Below, one piece after another: positions 1-9,992 of a stretch of DNA of 64,000 bases. A model generated the notes under the pieces. The model was given only the letters and a program-made list of their open reading frames with translations. It ran no database searches and was not told the origin of the DNA. The position numbers were made by a program, and so were the translations under genes. Positions within the stretch are counted from its first letter, which is position 1. Each line of letters opens with the position of its first letter. This DNA comes from an uncultured Lachnospiraceae bacterium (lineage in GTDB: Bacteria; Bacillota; Clostridia; Lachnospirales; Lachnospiraceae), in NCBI GenBank assembly GCA_946615865.1, contig CAMOIJ010000008.1, positions 1-64,000 of the forward strand, read 5' to 3'.

Positions 1-2207
1 AGAACGGAAGCCTGGACGTCTATGAAGACTGGAGAAAGCCCGCGGAAGAGCGCGCGCAGAGCCTCGCTGAAGCAATGAAGGGCGAGGAGAAAGCGCTCAT
101 GCTGGCACATGGCGGCTGGGACGGCGATTTCACAACAGAGCCTCTTATGGCGGACGACGCATCGGCTGTTTATCTCAAAGCCGGCGGACGCGGCGGCGTC
201 ACCCGCGCGATCAGTAACGGCGGCGGAGCCCACGCGAAATGGACGAACGCGCTTCAGGAAGTGGCAGAGAGCTGCTTCTATGGTATTCCCGCAATGATCT
301 CCATCGATCCCTGCAATATTTCGGGCCTTGTTGAGAGCGTTTCTCTCGCCTCTACGATGGATCCCGCACTTGCTGCTGAGATCGGCAAGCAGACCGCGAA
401 ACAGTACCGCGCAGCAGGCGTTACCGCTCTGCTCGGACCGCAGGTCGATATCTCTTCGCCAATCATGAGCCGCGCAGGCGGAACTTACGGCGAAGATCCG
501 CAGCTGACGCTTGACATTGCCACCGCATATGTCAATGCAATGCAGTCTACATACGATGAGAACGGCGAAGACCTCGGCTGGGGCAAAGAGTCCGTATACT
601 GCTTCACGAAGCACTACGGCGGCGCAGGCGCCACAGAAGGCGGGCGCGACGACCACACTTATGCCGGCAGATATACAGTATTCCCGGGAGAGAATCTGGA
701 AGCGCACCTGATCACCTATTTTGACGGCGTGTTCAACCTTCCCGGAAAGACCGGAAAATCCGGTATCATGACTGAGTACGCGATCAACGTCGACAAGGAA
801 GGCAATCCCTTCGGCGGAGAGTACGCGGGTGCTTACAATGAGTTTATGTACAGCCTTCTTGACGAAGTCGGTTATGACAGCCTCAAGATCACAGACTGGG
901 GCGTGTTCGGCGGACTCGGAGAGAAGACCGGAGGTCTGTGGGGAACAGAGAGCCTTAGCGAACCCGAGCGTGTAGCACTTGGATTTGAGCGCGGTGTGAA
1001 CATCCTGGGCGGCTATGGCGGCTACGGCGGAATCGGCGCGATCGCTGAAGGCTACAATGTACTTGCCGGCAGGATCGGCGAGGAGGAAGCGAACAAGATC
1101 CTCACAAAGGCAGCATATAACTACATCGTCGTGATGATGAACCTTGGAATGTTCGAGCAGCCTTATAATGACAGCGCCTATGCGGATTCCATTATCTTCA
1201 GCCCGGATTCGAATGCGTTTGGTCAGCAGACACAGGACGCCTCTGTCGTCATGATCAAGAATGACGGCGTGCTCACCGGAGAAGCTAAAACAGAGAAGCC
1301 GAAGGTCTATGTGCCTTACGTCTACAGCACGGGATTCTCCGCAAACTGGATGATGGGCGTCAATGAAGGCACACCTTCCTGGGCTCCCGGACTTGATCTC
1401 GAGATACTTGGTAAATATTTTGACGTAGTAACGGATAAACCCGGCACTGCAACCGGAGAGCCGGACGCGGAAGGAAAACCGAAGTTTACCAAGGATGATA
1501 TTACAAGAGCGACCGCAGAGGAGATCGCAGGCTGCGATTATATCCTCGTAGGAATGACAGGCGCTTTCAGCGCGTCCTACAACTCCCACCTGCAGGCAGC
1601 TTTCGGCGCTCCCAGAGACCTGACAGGAATAGAGGACTTCTATTATCCCGCTTCTCTGCAGTATGCCGAGTATACAGCAGATACCGCCCGTGATCCTTCG
1701 ATCAGCGGCAACACTGTCGACGGCGTGAAGGAAAACCGTTCCTACAAGGGAAGAACTGCTCCGGCAGATCCCAACTACGGACATCTTGAAGCGCTTCAGT
1801 ACGCTGATTCCGTTGCCGGCGACATCCCTGTGATCGCGGCAGTCAGCATGGAAAGAGGCATGGTCTGGACGGAAGTCGAGCCGCTCTGCGATGCGATCTT
1901 CGTATCCTATAACGCGCAGAAGACGGATTCCGTCGCACGGATGATCCTTGGCCAGATCGAGCCTTCAGGACTTCTTGTATTCCAGCAGCCGGCTTCTATG
2001 GAAGCGGTCGAAGCGCAGGTGGATGACGTTCCCCGCGATGTGGAAGTTTATAAAGACGCAGCCGGAAATGCCTATGATTTCGCATTCGGAATGAACTGGT
2101 CCGGCGTCATTGACGACGCGCGCACTTCCAAGTACTCTGCGGAGCCGCTCACAAAGGTGCAGAGCCACGACTTCGGCGACAAGTTAAAGACGGCGGCAGC
2201 AGAATAA
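1..2207 (+). CDS. Glycoside hydrolase family 3 protein (beta-glucosidase-like), 5' end truncated by window
   Basis: ORF 75-2207; the frame stays open upstream to position 3 (NGSLDVYEDWRKPAEERAQSLAEAMKGEEK), so the gene starts outside the window. GH3-like stretches include GPQVDISSPIMSRAGGTYGEDPQ, KHYGG and LKITDWG. Confidence 0.85.
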   Translation, partial: NGSLDVYEDWRKPAEERAQSLAEAMKGEEKALMLAHGGWDGDFTTEPLMADDASAVYLKAGGRGGVTRAISNGGGAHAKWTNALQEVAESCFYGIPAMISIDPCNISGLVESVSLASTMDPALAAEIGKQTAKQYRAAGVTALLGPQVDISSPIMSRAGGTYGEDPQLTLDIATAYVNAMQSTYDENGEDLGWGKESVYCFTKHYGGAGATEGGRDDHTYAGRYTVFPGENLEAHLITYFDGVFNLPGKTGKSGIMTEYAINVDKEGNPFGGEYAGAYNEFMYSLLDEVGYDSLKITDWGVFGGLGEKTGGLWGTESLSEPERVALGFERGVNILGGYGGYGGIGAIAEGYNVLAGRIGEEEANKILTKAAYNYIVVMMNLGMFEQPYNDSAYADSIIFSPDSNAFGQQTQDASVVMIKNDGVLTGEAKTEKPKVYVPYVYSTGFSANWMMGVNEGTPSWAPGLDLEILGKYFDVVTDKPGTATGEPDAEGKPKFTKDDITRATAEEIAGCDYILVGMTGAFSASYNSHLQAAFGAPRDLTGIEDFYYPASLQYAEYTADTARDPSISGNTVDGVKENRSYKGRTAPADPNYGHLEALQYADSVAGDIPVIAAVSMERGMVWTEVEPLCDAIFVSYNAQKTDSVARMILGQIEPSGLLVFQQPASMEAVEAQVDDVPRDVEVYKDAAGNAYDFAFGMNWSGVIDDARTSKYSAEPLTKVQSHDFGDKLKTAAAE

Positions 2208-2275
2208 CGGACGGCCGGGCAAGACCCGGACGTCCTGCTGCATCGAATTAATCAACATAGATAAGGAGGAAGAAA

Positions 2276-5200
2276 ATGCTTAATTTTCTGTCAACACTGC
2301 TGTCCCCGATATTTACGCCGATGGGAGTCAGCCAGGCGGACCTCAACGCATATCTGAATCAGCTGTCCGGCTATGTGTATGCGATCCTCTTCGTGATCAT
2401 CGCGATGATCGCTATCATGATCGGGGCACATTGGGCAAAAAAGGGAAAACGCGCGATCATCCGCCTGGTCGCCGGTCTCGGCGCGCTGGCGGCAGTAGTA
2501 GGAATCGTAAACGCGATCTGCTTCGGCCCTATGTACAATAACGTTTCCGGTTTCCTGAACGCTTCCAAGGTCAATCTTTCTGAGGAAACGGTAGCGCAGA
2601 GCCGCGCGACAGTACAGAAAGTCGGTGAAGAGGGCGTGGTCCTTTTAAAGAACAACGGGATCCTGCCCCTTAACGTGGAAGAGTCGAAGAAACTGAACGT
2701 GTTCGGCTGGTCTTCCACCAATCCGATCTACGGAGGAACCGGATCCGGATCCTCCAGTTCCGCAACCGCGGTCAGCATCCTGCAGTCCATGAAGGACGCC
2801 GGCTTTGAGCCCAACGAGGGCCTCTCCGGCATGTATGTGGAGTACCGCGCGGAGCGTCCCACGATCGCCATGGCGTCTCAGGACTGGACAGTTCCGGAGC
2901 CGCCGGTCAGCGTCTACAACGACAACATGATGAAAGCGATCCACGAGTATTCTGACACAGCTGTCATCGTTATCGGCCGAAGCGGCGGTGAAGGCGCAGA
3001 CCTTCCCACCGATATGAAGGCGGTCCTCGACGGAACTTATAATCCCGCGGAAAAGGTCTCTGCGGCGCCCGGCAACTACGGCTATATGAATGCGGTTGCA
3101 TGGAACAATGGCGCATATGATGACTTTGAGGCGGGCGAGTCCTACCTCGAACTCTCCGTGACTGAAGAGAATCTGGTCAAGAAGGTTTGCTCCGAGTTCG
3201 ATAAGGTCATCGTGATCATCAACGCGAACAACGCAATGGAACTGGGATGGGTAGATGAGTATCCTCAGATCGGTGCCGTTCTTCTGGCACCCGGCTCCGG
3301 TATCACAGGATTCGCTGCACTCGGCGAAGTCATGAGCGGCGCAGTGAACCCTTCCGGCAGAACAGTCGATACATTTGTAAAAGACCTGTTCGCTACACCT
3401 TATATCAACAATATCGGCCAAATGTCCTTCACCAATGTGGATGACCTGAAGGCACAGATCGCTGCCGCAGATCCTGCATATGAGGGAACACTCTCCTTCG
3501 TCAACTATGTCGAAGGCATCTATGTAGGCTACAAGTATTATGAGACCGCTTCCGACGATGGCGCGATCAAATATGAGGATCATGTCCAGTATCCTTTCGG
3601 CTACGGTCTCTCCTACACGACCTTTGAGCAGAAGATCGAGAACTTCAAGGCGGACGACAAGGCAGTCACTTTCGACGTCACTGTAACGAATACAGGCAGT
3701 GTCGCCGGCAAGGATGTCGTGGAAGTATACTTCACGCCTCCGTATACCGACGGCGGTATTGAGAAGGCTTCTGTTAACCTTATCGATTTCGCGAAGACCG
3801 ATGTGATCGAGCCCGGCGCTTCCCAGACGATCAATTTCGCGATCAATACCGAAGACATGGCGGCTTTTGACTCCGAAGGCATTAAGATTCAGGGCGGCGG
3901 CTATATCCTCGAAGCAGGAGAGTACAAGATCTCCCTTCGCGCCAATTCCCATACTGTTCTGGCTGAGCAGGCATTTACGATCGCTGCGGATGTCGACTAC
4001 AGCAAGAACGGAAGAGAAAGCGACAAGATCCCCGCTGTAAACCAGTTCCAGGAGTATGCGAGAGGTGATTTCGAAGTTCTCTCCCGTGCGGGTAAGTTCG
4101 CAAACTATGACGCTACATGCGGACGCAAGCTCACAGATGAGGATTTCCAGATGGATGACGCAACACGCGCCAAGATCGAGGAATACGCATTCGGCACCTA
4201 TGACAGTACAAAATATAATGATCCCGCAGATGAGATGCCTACTACCGGCGCCAAGAACGGCCTCAAGCTGGCAGACCTGACCGGAAAGCCTTACGATGAT
4301 CCCGCATGGGACCAGCTGCTCGATCAGCTCTCTTTTGAAGACATGGCGACCATGATCAACGTCGGCGGCTGGCAGACAGCACCGATCGAATCCGTCGGCA
4401 AGGTCGGAACTTCCGATTGCGACGGACCTGCAGGTCTGTCCAACTTCATCACCGGCGCTTACGGAAGCGCTTACCCGGCAGAGACATTGATGGCTATGAC
4501 ATGGAACAAGGATCTCGCTTACGAGATCGGAACCTCCATGGGCCAGGAGTATCAGGACGCCAACAACTACGGCTGGTACGGACCTGCGATGAACACGCAC
4601 AGAAGTGCATTTGCAGGAAGAAACTTCGAGTATTATTCCGAGGACGGCGTTCTGGCAGGCCTCATTGCGGCGGCTGAGATCAACGGCGCGTCCACAAAGG
4701 GCGTATATCCTTACATCAAGCATTTCGCGATGAATGACCAGGAAACCAACCGCTGCTCCTTCCTTCTGACTTATGCTCCCGAGCAGGCTTTCCGTGAGAT
4801 CTACTTAAAGCCTTTCGAGATCGCGGTTAAGAAGTACGAAGGAACTGCTCTCGCCGCCATGTCCGCGTTCAACTGGATCGGAACAGAGCCCGGCTGCGCG
4901 AACAACGAACTGCTCAACACAGTTCTGCGCGATGAGTGGGGATTCAAGGGAATGGTCGAGACGGACTACAACGGCTCTTACGGCTACCAGATCACCGATC
5001 ACTGCATCCGCAACGGCAACGACCTGATGCTCGGCTTCAACGGCGCGGCATCCAATGTACTTTCAGACCAGAGTGCAACTGCTGTCAAGGCCATGCGTCA
5101 GGCTTGCAAGAACATTCTCTACACCGTCGGCAACAGCGGATACTACACCATCAATGAACAGACGTCAGGCGGACTGACCCGTATGCAGAAGATCTTCTAT

Positions 5201-5281
5201 GGAATCGACGCCCTTACAGCAGCTATCGTAATCATCCCTCTGGTACTTGTATTTATGAACCGGAAGAAGAAAGCGGCTTAA
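2276..5281 (+). CDS. Membrane-associated GH3 glycosidase with inverted domain order (C-terminal/Fn3-like domains first, catalytic barrel last) and N- and C-terminal TM segments
   Basis: 1001 aa; RBS aaggagg upstream. EEGVVLLKNNGILPLN and YPFGYGLSYTTFE (normally C-terminal) precede DGPAGLSNF, GRNFEYYSEDG and METDYNGSYG (normally N-terminal). C-terminal TM IIPLVLVFMNRKKKAA. Confidence 0.9.
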   Translation: MLNFLSTLLSPIFTPMGVSQADLNAYLNQLSGYVYAILFVIIAMIAIMIGAHWAKKGKRAIIRLVAGLGALAAVVGIVNAICFGPMYNNVSGFLNASKVNLSEETVAQSRATVQKVGEEGVVLLKNNGILPLNVEESKKLNVFGWSSTNPIYGGTGSGSSSSATAVSILQSMKDAGFEPNEGLSGMYVEYRAERPTIAMASQDWTVPEPPVSVYNDNMMKAIHEYSDTAVIVIGRSGGEGADLPTDMKAVLDGTYNPAEKVSAAPGNYGYMNAVAWNNGAYDDFEAGESYLELSVTEENLVKKVCSEFDKVIVIINANNAMELGWVDEYPQIGAVLLAPGSGITGFAALGEVMSGAVNPSGRTVDTFVKDLFATPYINNIGQMSFTNVDDLKAQIAAADPAYEGTLSFVNYVEGIYVGYKYYETASDDGAIKYEDHVQYPFGYGLSYTTFEQKIENFKADDKAVTFDVTVTNTGSVAGKDVVEVYFTPPYTDGGIEKASVNLIDFAKTDVIEPGASQTINFAINTEDMAAFDSEGIKIQGGGYILEAGEYKISLRANSHTVLAEQAFTIAADVDYSKNGRESDKIPAVNQFQEYARGDFEVLSRAGKFANYDATCGRKLTDEDFQMDDATRAKIEEYAFGTYDSTKYNDPADEMPTTGAKNGLKLADLTGKPYDDPAWDQLLDQLSFEDMATMINVGGWQTAPIESVGKVGTSDCDGPAGLSNFITGAYGSAYPAETLMAMTWNKDLAYEIGTSMGQEYQDANNYGWYGPAMNTHRSAFAGRNFEYYSEDGVLAGLIAAAEINGASTKGVYPYIKHFAMNDQETNRCSFLLTYAPEQAFREIYLKPFEIAVKKYEGTALAAMSAFNWIGTEPGCANNELLNTVLRDEWGFKGMVETDYNGSYGYQITDHCIRNGNDLMLGFNGAASNVLSDQSATAVKAMRQACKNILYTVGNSGYYTINEQTSGGLTRMQKIFYGIDALTAAIVIIPLVLVFMNRKKKAA

Positions 5282-5293
5282 CAAGGAGGTTCA

Positions 5294-7723
5294 ATGAAGC
5301 ACAAAGAATTAATTGATCAGTTGACGCTGGAGGAAAAGGCAGCCCTGCTCGGAGGTAAGGGAGAGTGGGACTCCAGAGATATTCCCCGGCTGAACATCCC
5401 GTCGATGATCATGTCGGACGGCCCTCACGGGCTCAGGCGCCAGGCGGGAGCGGGAGATCACCTTGGTCTCAACGCATCCCTTCCTGCAACCTGTTTCCCG
5501 ACAGCCGCAACAATGGCGGGCAGCTGGGATAAGGACCTCGGAACAGAGGTCGGCGTCGCGCTGGGCGAAGAGGCCAAGGCGATGGGCGTCAATATTTTGC
5601 TCGGCCCCGGTATGAACATCAAGAGAAGTCCTCTGTGCGGACGAAACTTCGAGTATTTCTCGGAAGACCCTTATCTGGCGGGCAGGATGGCCGCTTCCTA
5701 CGTGAAGGGCATCCAGAGCCAGGGAGTATATTCCTGTATCAAGCACTTTGCGGTCAACTCCCAGGAGGAGCGCCGCATGGCGATGAACGCGGTCGTTGAT
5801 GAGCGCACCCTGCGCGAGATCTATCTGACCGGATTTGAAGTGGCAATTGATGAGTCGAAACCAGGCGCGGTCATGACTTCCTACAACCAGGTCAACGGCG
5901 AGTATGCCAACGAGAGTATGCATCTGCTTAAGGAAATCCTTCGCGGTGACTGGAATTACGACGGATTTGTGGTCTCCGACTGGGGCGGAGCGAATGATCA
6001 CGTGACGGCAGTCAAGGCCGGTTCTGATCTGGAAATGCCCGCTCCCGGACTCGGCTCCGCGAGGGAACTGGTGGAGGCAGTCAAGAACGGATCCCTTTCC
6101 ATGGAAGATCTGGACGCCCGCGTGGACGAGCTGCTGGACGCGGTATTGACTACCACAGAGGCTGCTAAGGGCCACAGCGAGGAGTTTGATGTCGAAGGAC
6201 ACCATGCGCTGGCGAGAAAAGCAGCGGCGCAGTGCGCGATCCTTCTCAAAAACGATGATGAGATCCTTCCGCTTAAGGCGGGGACCAAAGTCGCAGTAGT
6301 CGGCGATTTCGCTTTCCAGCCCAGGTACCAGGGAGCAGGCTCCTCCATGGTCAATTCCACGAAAGTGGAGACGATCGAGAAGCTGATCCGAGGGGAGAGA
6401 GATCTGGAAGTCAAAGCGATGTGCCACGGCTATAAGAGAAACGGAGAAGTGGATTCTGTGCTTCTCTCCGAAGCCGTCAAGGCGGCGCAGGATGCGGATG
6501 TGGTTCTCTACTTCTTCGGACTTGATGAAATGAGCGAGTCGGAAGGTCTGGACCGCACACATATGCGCATTCCGCAGGTGCAGGTCGATGTGCTCAGGGC
6601 TATGGCGAAAGTCAACTCCAACATTGTCGGCGTGATCAGCGCCGGATCCGCCATCGAGATGGAGTGGGAGGACAGCCTCAAGGCGATCCTGCACGGTTAT
6701 CTGACAGGCCAGGCGGGCGCGGGCGCTATGCTCGACCTGCTTACCGGGCGCGTCAATCCCTCCGGCAAACTGGCGGAGACCTATCCCATGGTTTACGAGG
6801 ACACGCCGTCCCAGCCTTACTATCCTGCCAAGGAGAGAAATTCCGATTACAGAGAGGCTCTGTTTGTCGGTTATCGCTATTTTGACACATTTGACAAAGA
6901 GGTCCGCTATCCCTTCGGATACGGCCTCTCCTACACGACCTTCGAGTACTCGGATCTTAAGGTGGACGAAAAGGGCGTGACCTTCACTGTGAAGAACACC
7001 GGCGCCTGCGCCGGAGCGGAAGTCGCGCAGCTCTATGTCGGGCTTCCGGATGCCAAAATCCTGCGGGCCCGCAAAGAGCTCAAGGGATTTGTAAAGGTAT
7101 TCCTGGAAGCAGGCGAGGCGGGGACAGTGACAATTCCGTTTGACAGCTACACCTTCCGTTATTGGAATGTGAAGAAGAACGGATGGGCAGTTGAGGGTGG
7201 AACTTATGCGGTATGCGTGGGCAGTTCTGTGGCGGATATCCGTCTTCAGGGAAGCCTCAAGGTTGCCGGCGAGGACGCGCCTGCGCCTTATGACGACGCA
7301 AAACTCGCTGCTTACAGAGAAGGAAAGATCCGGGAGATTCCGGATGAAGCGTTCGCTGAGCTTCTCGGCGGTCCGATCCCGGATGGCAGCTGGGGCAGCC
7401 TGCTCACGGAAAATGACGCGATCTGCCAGCTCGGAAACGCCAAGAGCGGCCTGGCCCGTTTCATCTACAAGCAGCTTGAGAAGAAAAAACAGGAAGCGGA
7501 CGCGGCGGGCAAGCCGGATCTGAATGTCCTGTTCATTTACAACATGCCCTTCAGAGCCATCGGCAAGATGACCGGCGGCCAGGTGGACAAGAAGATGGTG
7601 GACGGCATGGTGGACGCCGTGAACGGACACTTCTTCAGCGGACTCGGAAAGGTGATCGGAGGCTACTTCTCCAACAAGAGCGCCAATAAGAAGTACGAGG
7701 AATTACTGAAGGGAGACAAGTGA
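5294..7723 (+). CDS. GH3 beta-glucosidase, canonical domain order
   Basis: 809 aa; SDGPHGLRRQ, GPGMNIKRSPLCGRNFEYFSEDP, VVSDWGG, YPFGYGLSYTTFEYS; RBS caaggagg. Confidence 0.93.
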   Translation: MKHKELIDQLTLEEKAALLGGKGEWDSRDIPRLNIPSMIMSDGPHGLRRQAGAGDHLGLNASLPATCFPTAATMAGSWDKDLGTEVGVALGEEAKAMGVNILLGPGMNIKRSPLCGRNFEYFSEDPYLAGRMAASYVKGIQSQGVYSCIKHFAVNSQEERRMAMNAVVDERTLREIYLTGFEVAIDESKPGAVMTSYNQVNGEYANESMHLLKEILRGDWNYDGFVVSDWGGANDHVTAVKAGSDLEMPAPGLGSARELVEAVKNGSLSMEDLDARVDELLDAVLTTTEAAKGHSEEFDVEGHHALARKAAAQCAILLKNDDEILPLKAGTKVAVVGDFAFQPRYQGAGSSMVNSTKVETIEKLIRGERDLEVKAMCHGYKRNGEVDSVLLSEAVKAAQDADVVLYFFGLDEMSESEGLDRTHMRIPQVQVDVLRAMAKVNSNIVGVISAGSAIEMEWEDSLKAILHGYLTGQAGAGAMLDLLTGRVNPSGKLAETYPMVYEDTPSQPYYPAKERNSDYREALFVGYRYFDTFDKEVRYPFGYGLSYTTFEYSDLKVDEKGVTFTVKNTGACAGAEVAQLYVGLPDAKILRARKELKGFVKVFLEAGEAGTVTIPFDSYTFRYWNVKKNGWAVEGGTYAVCVGSSVADIRLQGSLKVAGEDAPAPYDDAKLAAYREGKIREIPDEAFAELLGGPIPDGSWGSLLTENDAICQLGNAKSGLARFIYKQLEKKKQEADAAGKPDLNVLFIYNMPFRAIGKMTGGQVDKKMVDGMVDAVNGHFFSGLGKVIGGYFSNKSANKKYEELLKGDK

Positions 7724-7725
7724 CA

Positions 7726-8289
7726 ATGAAAGATTTTATGGCAGACTTCGCGGAAAAGCATCCCAAGGCGGCGCAGTGGATCCGTGAGGGCGGACTGTTC
7801 GTACTGTTCAGCTACGTTGTTACCTTCATCAAGTATCTGCTGCTGACATTCCTGCCCGGCTTTTTCCACGGTATTGTCGGAGACGTAGAGTGGGTATGGC
7901 CCGGCATCAAAACAACGATGTTCGGCGTTCCCTTTACACTGGCGGTAATCGGAAACAGCCTGGCGGACGGCGGACTTGCCTTTACCCTGGCGAACTATAC
8001 ATCTATCATTCTGGGAGAGTGCATCAACTTCCCGCTTCAGAGAAACGTCACTTTCCGCAGCAAGGGCCCGGTCGGCCTGCAGATCTTTTTCCATGCGCTG
8101 GGAACGATCGGCGTCATGCTGGTCATGAATCTCTTTACCTGCATTTGGAATCCGGTCACGGCAGCCATCGGCATTCCTGACGCGGTCCGCAATATCGTTA
8201 CGACGATCGCAACCGGTGGTGTAGCAATGGTTATTATCTTTGCTATAGACAAGACAATTTTCGCACCCGGATTTGGTGAGAAGAAGTAA
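7726..8289 (+). CDS. GtrA-like polytopic membrane protein
   Basis: Four hydrophobic segments and GtrA-like motif ECINFPLQRNVTFRSKG; ATG at 7726 just after the GH3 stop. Confidence 0.7.
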   Translation: MKDFMADFAEKHPKAAQWIREGGLFVLFSYVVTFIKYLLLTFLPGFFHGIVGDVEWVWPGIKTTMFGVPFTLAVIGNSLADGGLAFTLANYTSIILGECINFPLQRNVTFRSKGPVGLQIFFHALGTIGVMLVMNLFTCIWNPVTAAIGIPDAVRNIVTTIATGGVAMVIIFAIDKTIFAPGFGEKK

Positions 8290-8321
8290 GCAGCGTTCCT
8301 GAAGGAACAAACATAAAAAAT

Positions 8322-8387
8322 GCAGCAAAGCACCCTTTCCCGCATCAAGGCAAAATGCGGAAAAAAGGGTGCTTGTTGCTTTTTTTG
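8322..8387 (+). terminator. Intrinsic terminator after the GH3/GtrA cluster
   Basis: Stem gcagcaaagcaccctttcccgcat / atgcggaaaaaagggtgcttgttgc followed by ttttttt. Confidence 0.9.
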
Positions 8388-8470
8388 GATTTAGGAGTAT
8401 GCTATAAAGAGTGAAAATATACATATTTGTATATGACCCAGTTTAACTCAGCTTAAAGACGGGAGACATT

Positions 8471-8929
8471 ATGGCGGTACTGCTGTTTCTTCTGTGGATC
8501 ATATGGAATGGAAAGGTGAATGCGGAAATTCTCCTTTTCGGCAGCGCGCTGACTGCGCTGGCACTTTTATTCGCGGTAAAGGTGCTGGGCTACAGCTTGG
8601 AAAGCGAACGCCGATTTTGGAGGAATTTTCCGCTTTTTTTGCGTTATACACTGGTCCTTATCAGAGAGATCTTTAAGGCGTCCCTGGCAGTAGCGAAGCT
8701 CGCCTGTAGTCCTGACGGCAAGCCTGATCCGGTCATTGTGGAGTTCCACTCGGGACTGCCGACGGATTTCCAGAATGCCCTTCTGGCAAATTCGATCACT
8801 CTGACTCCCGGAACATTTACGCTCATTCAGGAGGGGGACCGCTTTGTCGTGCATTGTCTGCGCCGGGAATACGCGGACGGAATTGAGGTCTCCACATTTG
8901 TGGAACTGCTCGGAAAGGTGAAACTGTGA
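8471..8929 (+). CDS. mrpE: Mrp/Mnh-type cation antiporter subunit E
   Basis: 152 aa; MnhE pattern LANSITLTPGTFTLIQEGDRFVVHCL; first gene of Mrp operon. Confidence 0.88.
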   Translation: MAVLLFLLWIIWNGKVNAEILLFGSALTALALLFAVKVLGYSLESERRFWRNFPLFLRYTLVLIREIFKASLAVAKLACSPDGKPDPVIVEFHSGLPTDFQNALLANSITLTPGTFTLIQEGDRFVVHCLRREYADGIEVSTFVELLGKVKL

Positions 8930-9279
8930 TGACGGTGGAACAAGCTTACCAGATCTTATACGGAGGAGTGCTGATCGTCCTGATCCTCCTTATAGGCGCG
9001 ATGGTCATACGCTCGATCATCGGACCGCGCAGCACGGACCGGATCGTGTCGGTTAACATGCTCGGGACAATGACGATCTGCTCGATCGCGGTTTTGTCGG
9101 TCCTGCTTGATGAGGGGTATCTCGCGGATGTGGCGATGATCTACGCGATGATCAGTTTCGTCGCGGTGCTGATGATGGCGTCCATGTTTGTGCCGTCGAA
9201 GCCTAAGGCGCCGGTACTGGACCGGGATAAGGATCATGAGGCAGCGGCCGAAGGAGAATCCGGAGGTGAACAGAAATGA
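8926..9279 (+). CDS. mrpF: Mrp antiporter subunit F
   Basis: 117 aa, three TM segments, RSIIGPRSTDRIVSVNMLGT typical of MrpF; 4-bp overlap with mrpE. Confidence 0.88.
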   Translation: MMTVEQAYQILYGGVLIVLILLIGAMVIRSIIGPRSTDRIVSVNMLGTMTICSIAVLSVLLDEGYLADVAMIYAMISFVAVLMMASMFVPSKPKAPVLDRDKDHEAAAEGESGGEQK

Positions 9280-9653
9280 TTTTGGAATGGATCAGATTTG
9301 CTATAGCGGCAGTTTTAGCCATACTGGGCCTGTGCTCTTTTGGCTCGGCGGTGCTCGGAGCGTATAGATTCGGATTTGTTTTGAACCGTATGCACGCCGC
9401 CGGAATCGGTGATACGGCGGGGATCTTTCTTATGATCGCGTCACTGGCCGTGGCGCGCGGACTGCACATGGACACGCTCAAACTTGTCGTGCTCGTTTTC
9501 TTTTTGTGGTTCACTTCGCCCGTTTCGACTCATTTTCTGGGGCAGGTGGAGTTCTATACCAACCCGCTGCTGGGCAGGCACGTGAAGCAGGCGGATCTCC
9601 CGGGACAGACCGGTGAGGATCAGACGAAAGGAGAAGGAGATGGCGCTGACTAA
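9276..9653 (+). CDS. mrpG: Mrp antiporter subunit G
   Basis: 125 aa; RMHAAGIGDTAGIFLMI and LVVLVFFLWFTSPVSTHFL typical of MnhG/PhaG. Confidence 0.88.
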   Translation: MILEWIRFAIAAVLAILGLCSFGSAVLGAYRFGFVLNRMHAAGIGDTAGIFLMIASLAVARGLHMDTLKLVVLVFFLWFTSPVSTHFLGQVEFYTNPLLGRHVKQADLPGQTGEDQTKGEGDGAD

Positions 9654-9990
9654 AATTGCCGAAATCATACTGCTGATCCTGCTGGTGGTCTGCGCTGTGG
9701 GCGTAAACTTCGGAAAAAGTCTTCTGCAGGCAGTGATCATATTTATGTCCTATAGTTCGATCATGTGTATTTTATGGGTGCTATTGGAGTCGCCGGACCT
9801 GGCGATCACGGAGGCGGCAGTCGGAGCGGGCGTCAGCAGTGTTCTGTTCATGCTGACGCTGCGGAGAATTCACACAGAAGACCTGAGAATGGAGGCGCTG
9901 CAGCAGGAGGCGGGGATGAGCGATCCCGTACAGATCGCTGAGGCCTCACAGGAAGAGGGCAGTTCGGAAGCGGGGATAACGGGAGAATAA
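9640..9990 (+). CDS. MbhD/DUF4040-like subunit (detached MrpA C-terminal module)
   Basis: ATG at 9640 behind aaaggagaaggag. SSIMCILWVLLESPDLAITEAAVGAGVSSVLFMLTL matches the MbhD/MrpA C-terminal pattern. The track start at 9613 is probably too early. Confidence 0.8.
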   Translation: MALTKIAEIILLILLVVCAVGVNFGKSLLQAVIIFMSYSSIMCILWVLLESPDLAITEAAVGAGVSSVLFMLTLRRIHTEDLRMEALQQEAGMSDPVQIAEASQEEGSSEAGITGE

Positions 9991-9992
9991 AC

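Noticed and set aside
2645-4723. 692-aa minus-strand ORF
   Set aside because: Antisense to the GH3 gene; composition is typical of shadow ORFs in high-GC codon usage, with no domain or RBS.
5309-7630. 773-aa minus-strand ORF
   Set aside because: Mirror ORF of the third GH3 gene; no recognisable motifs.
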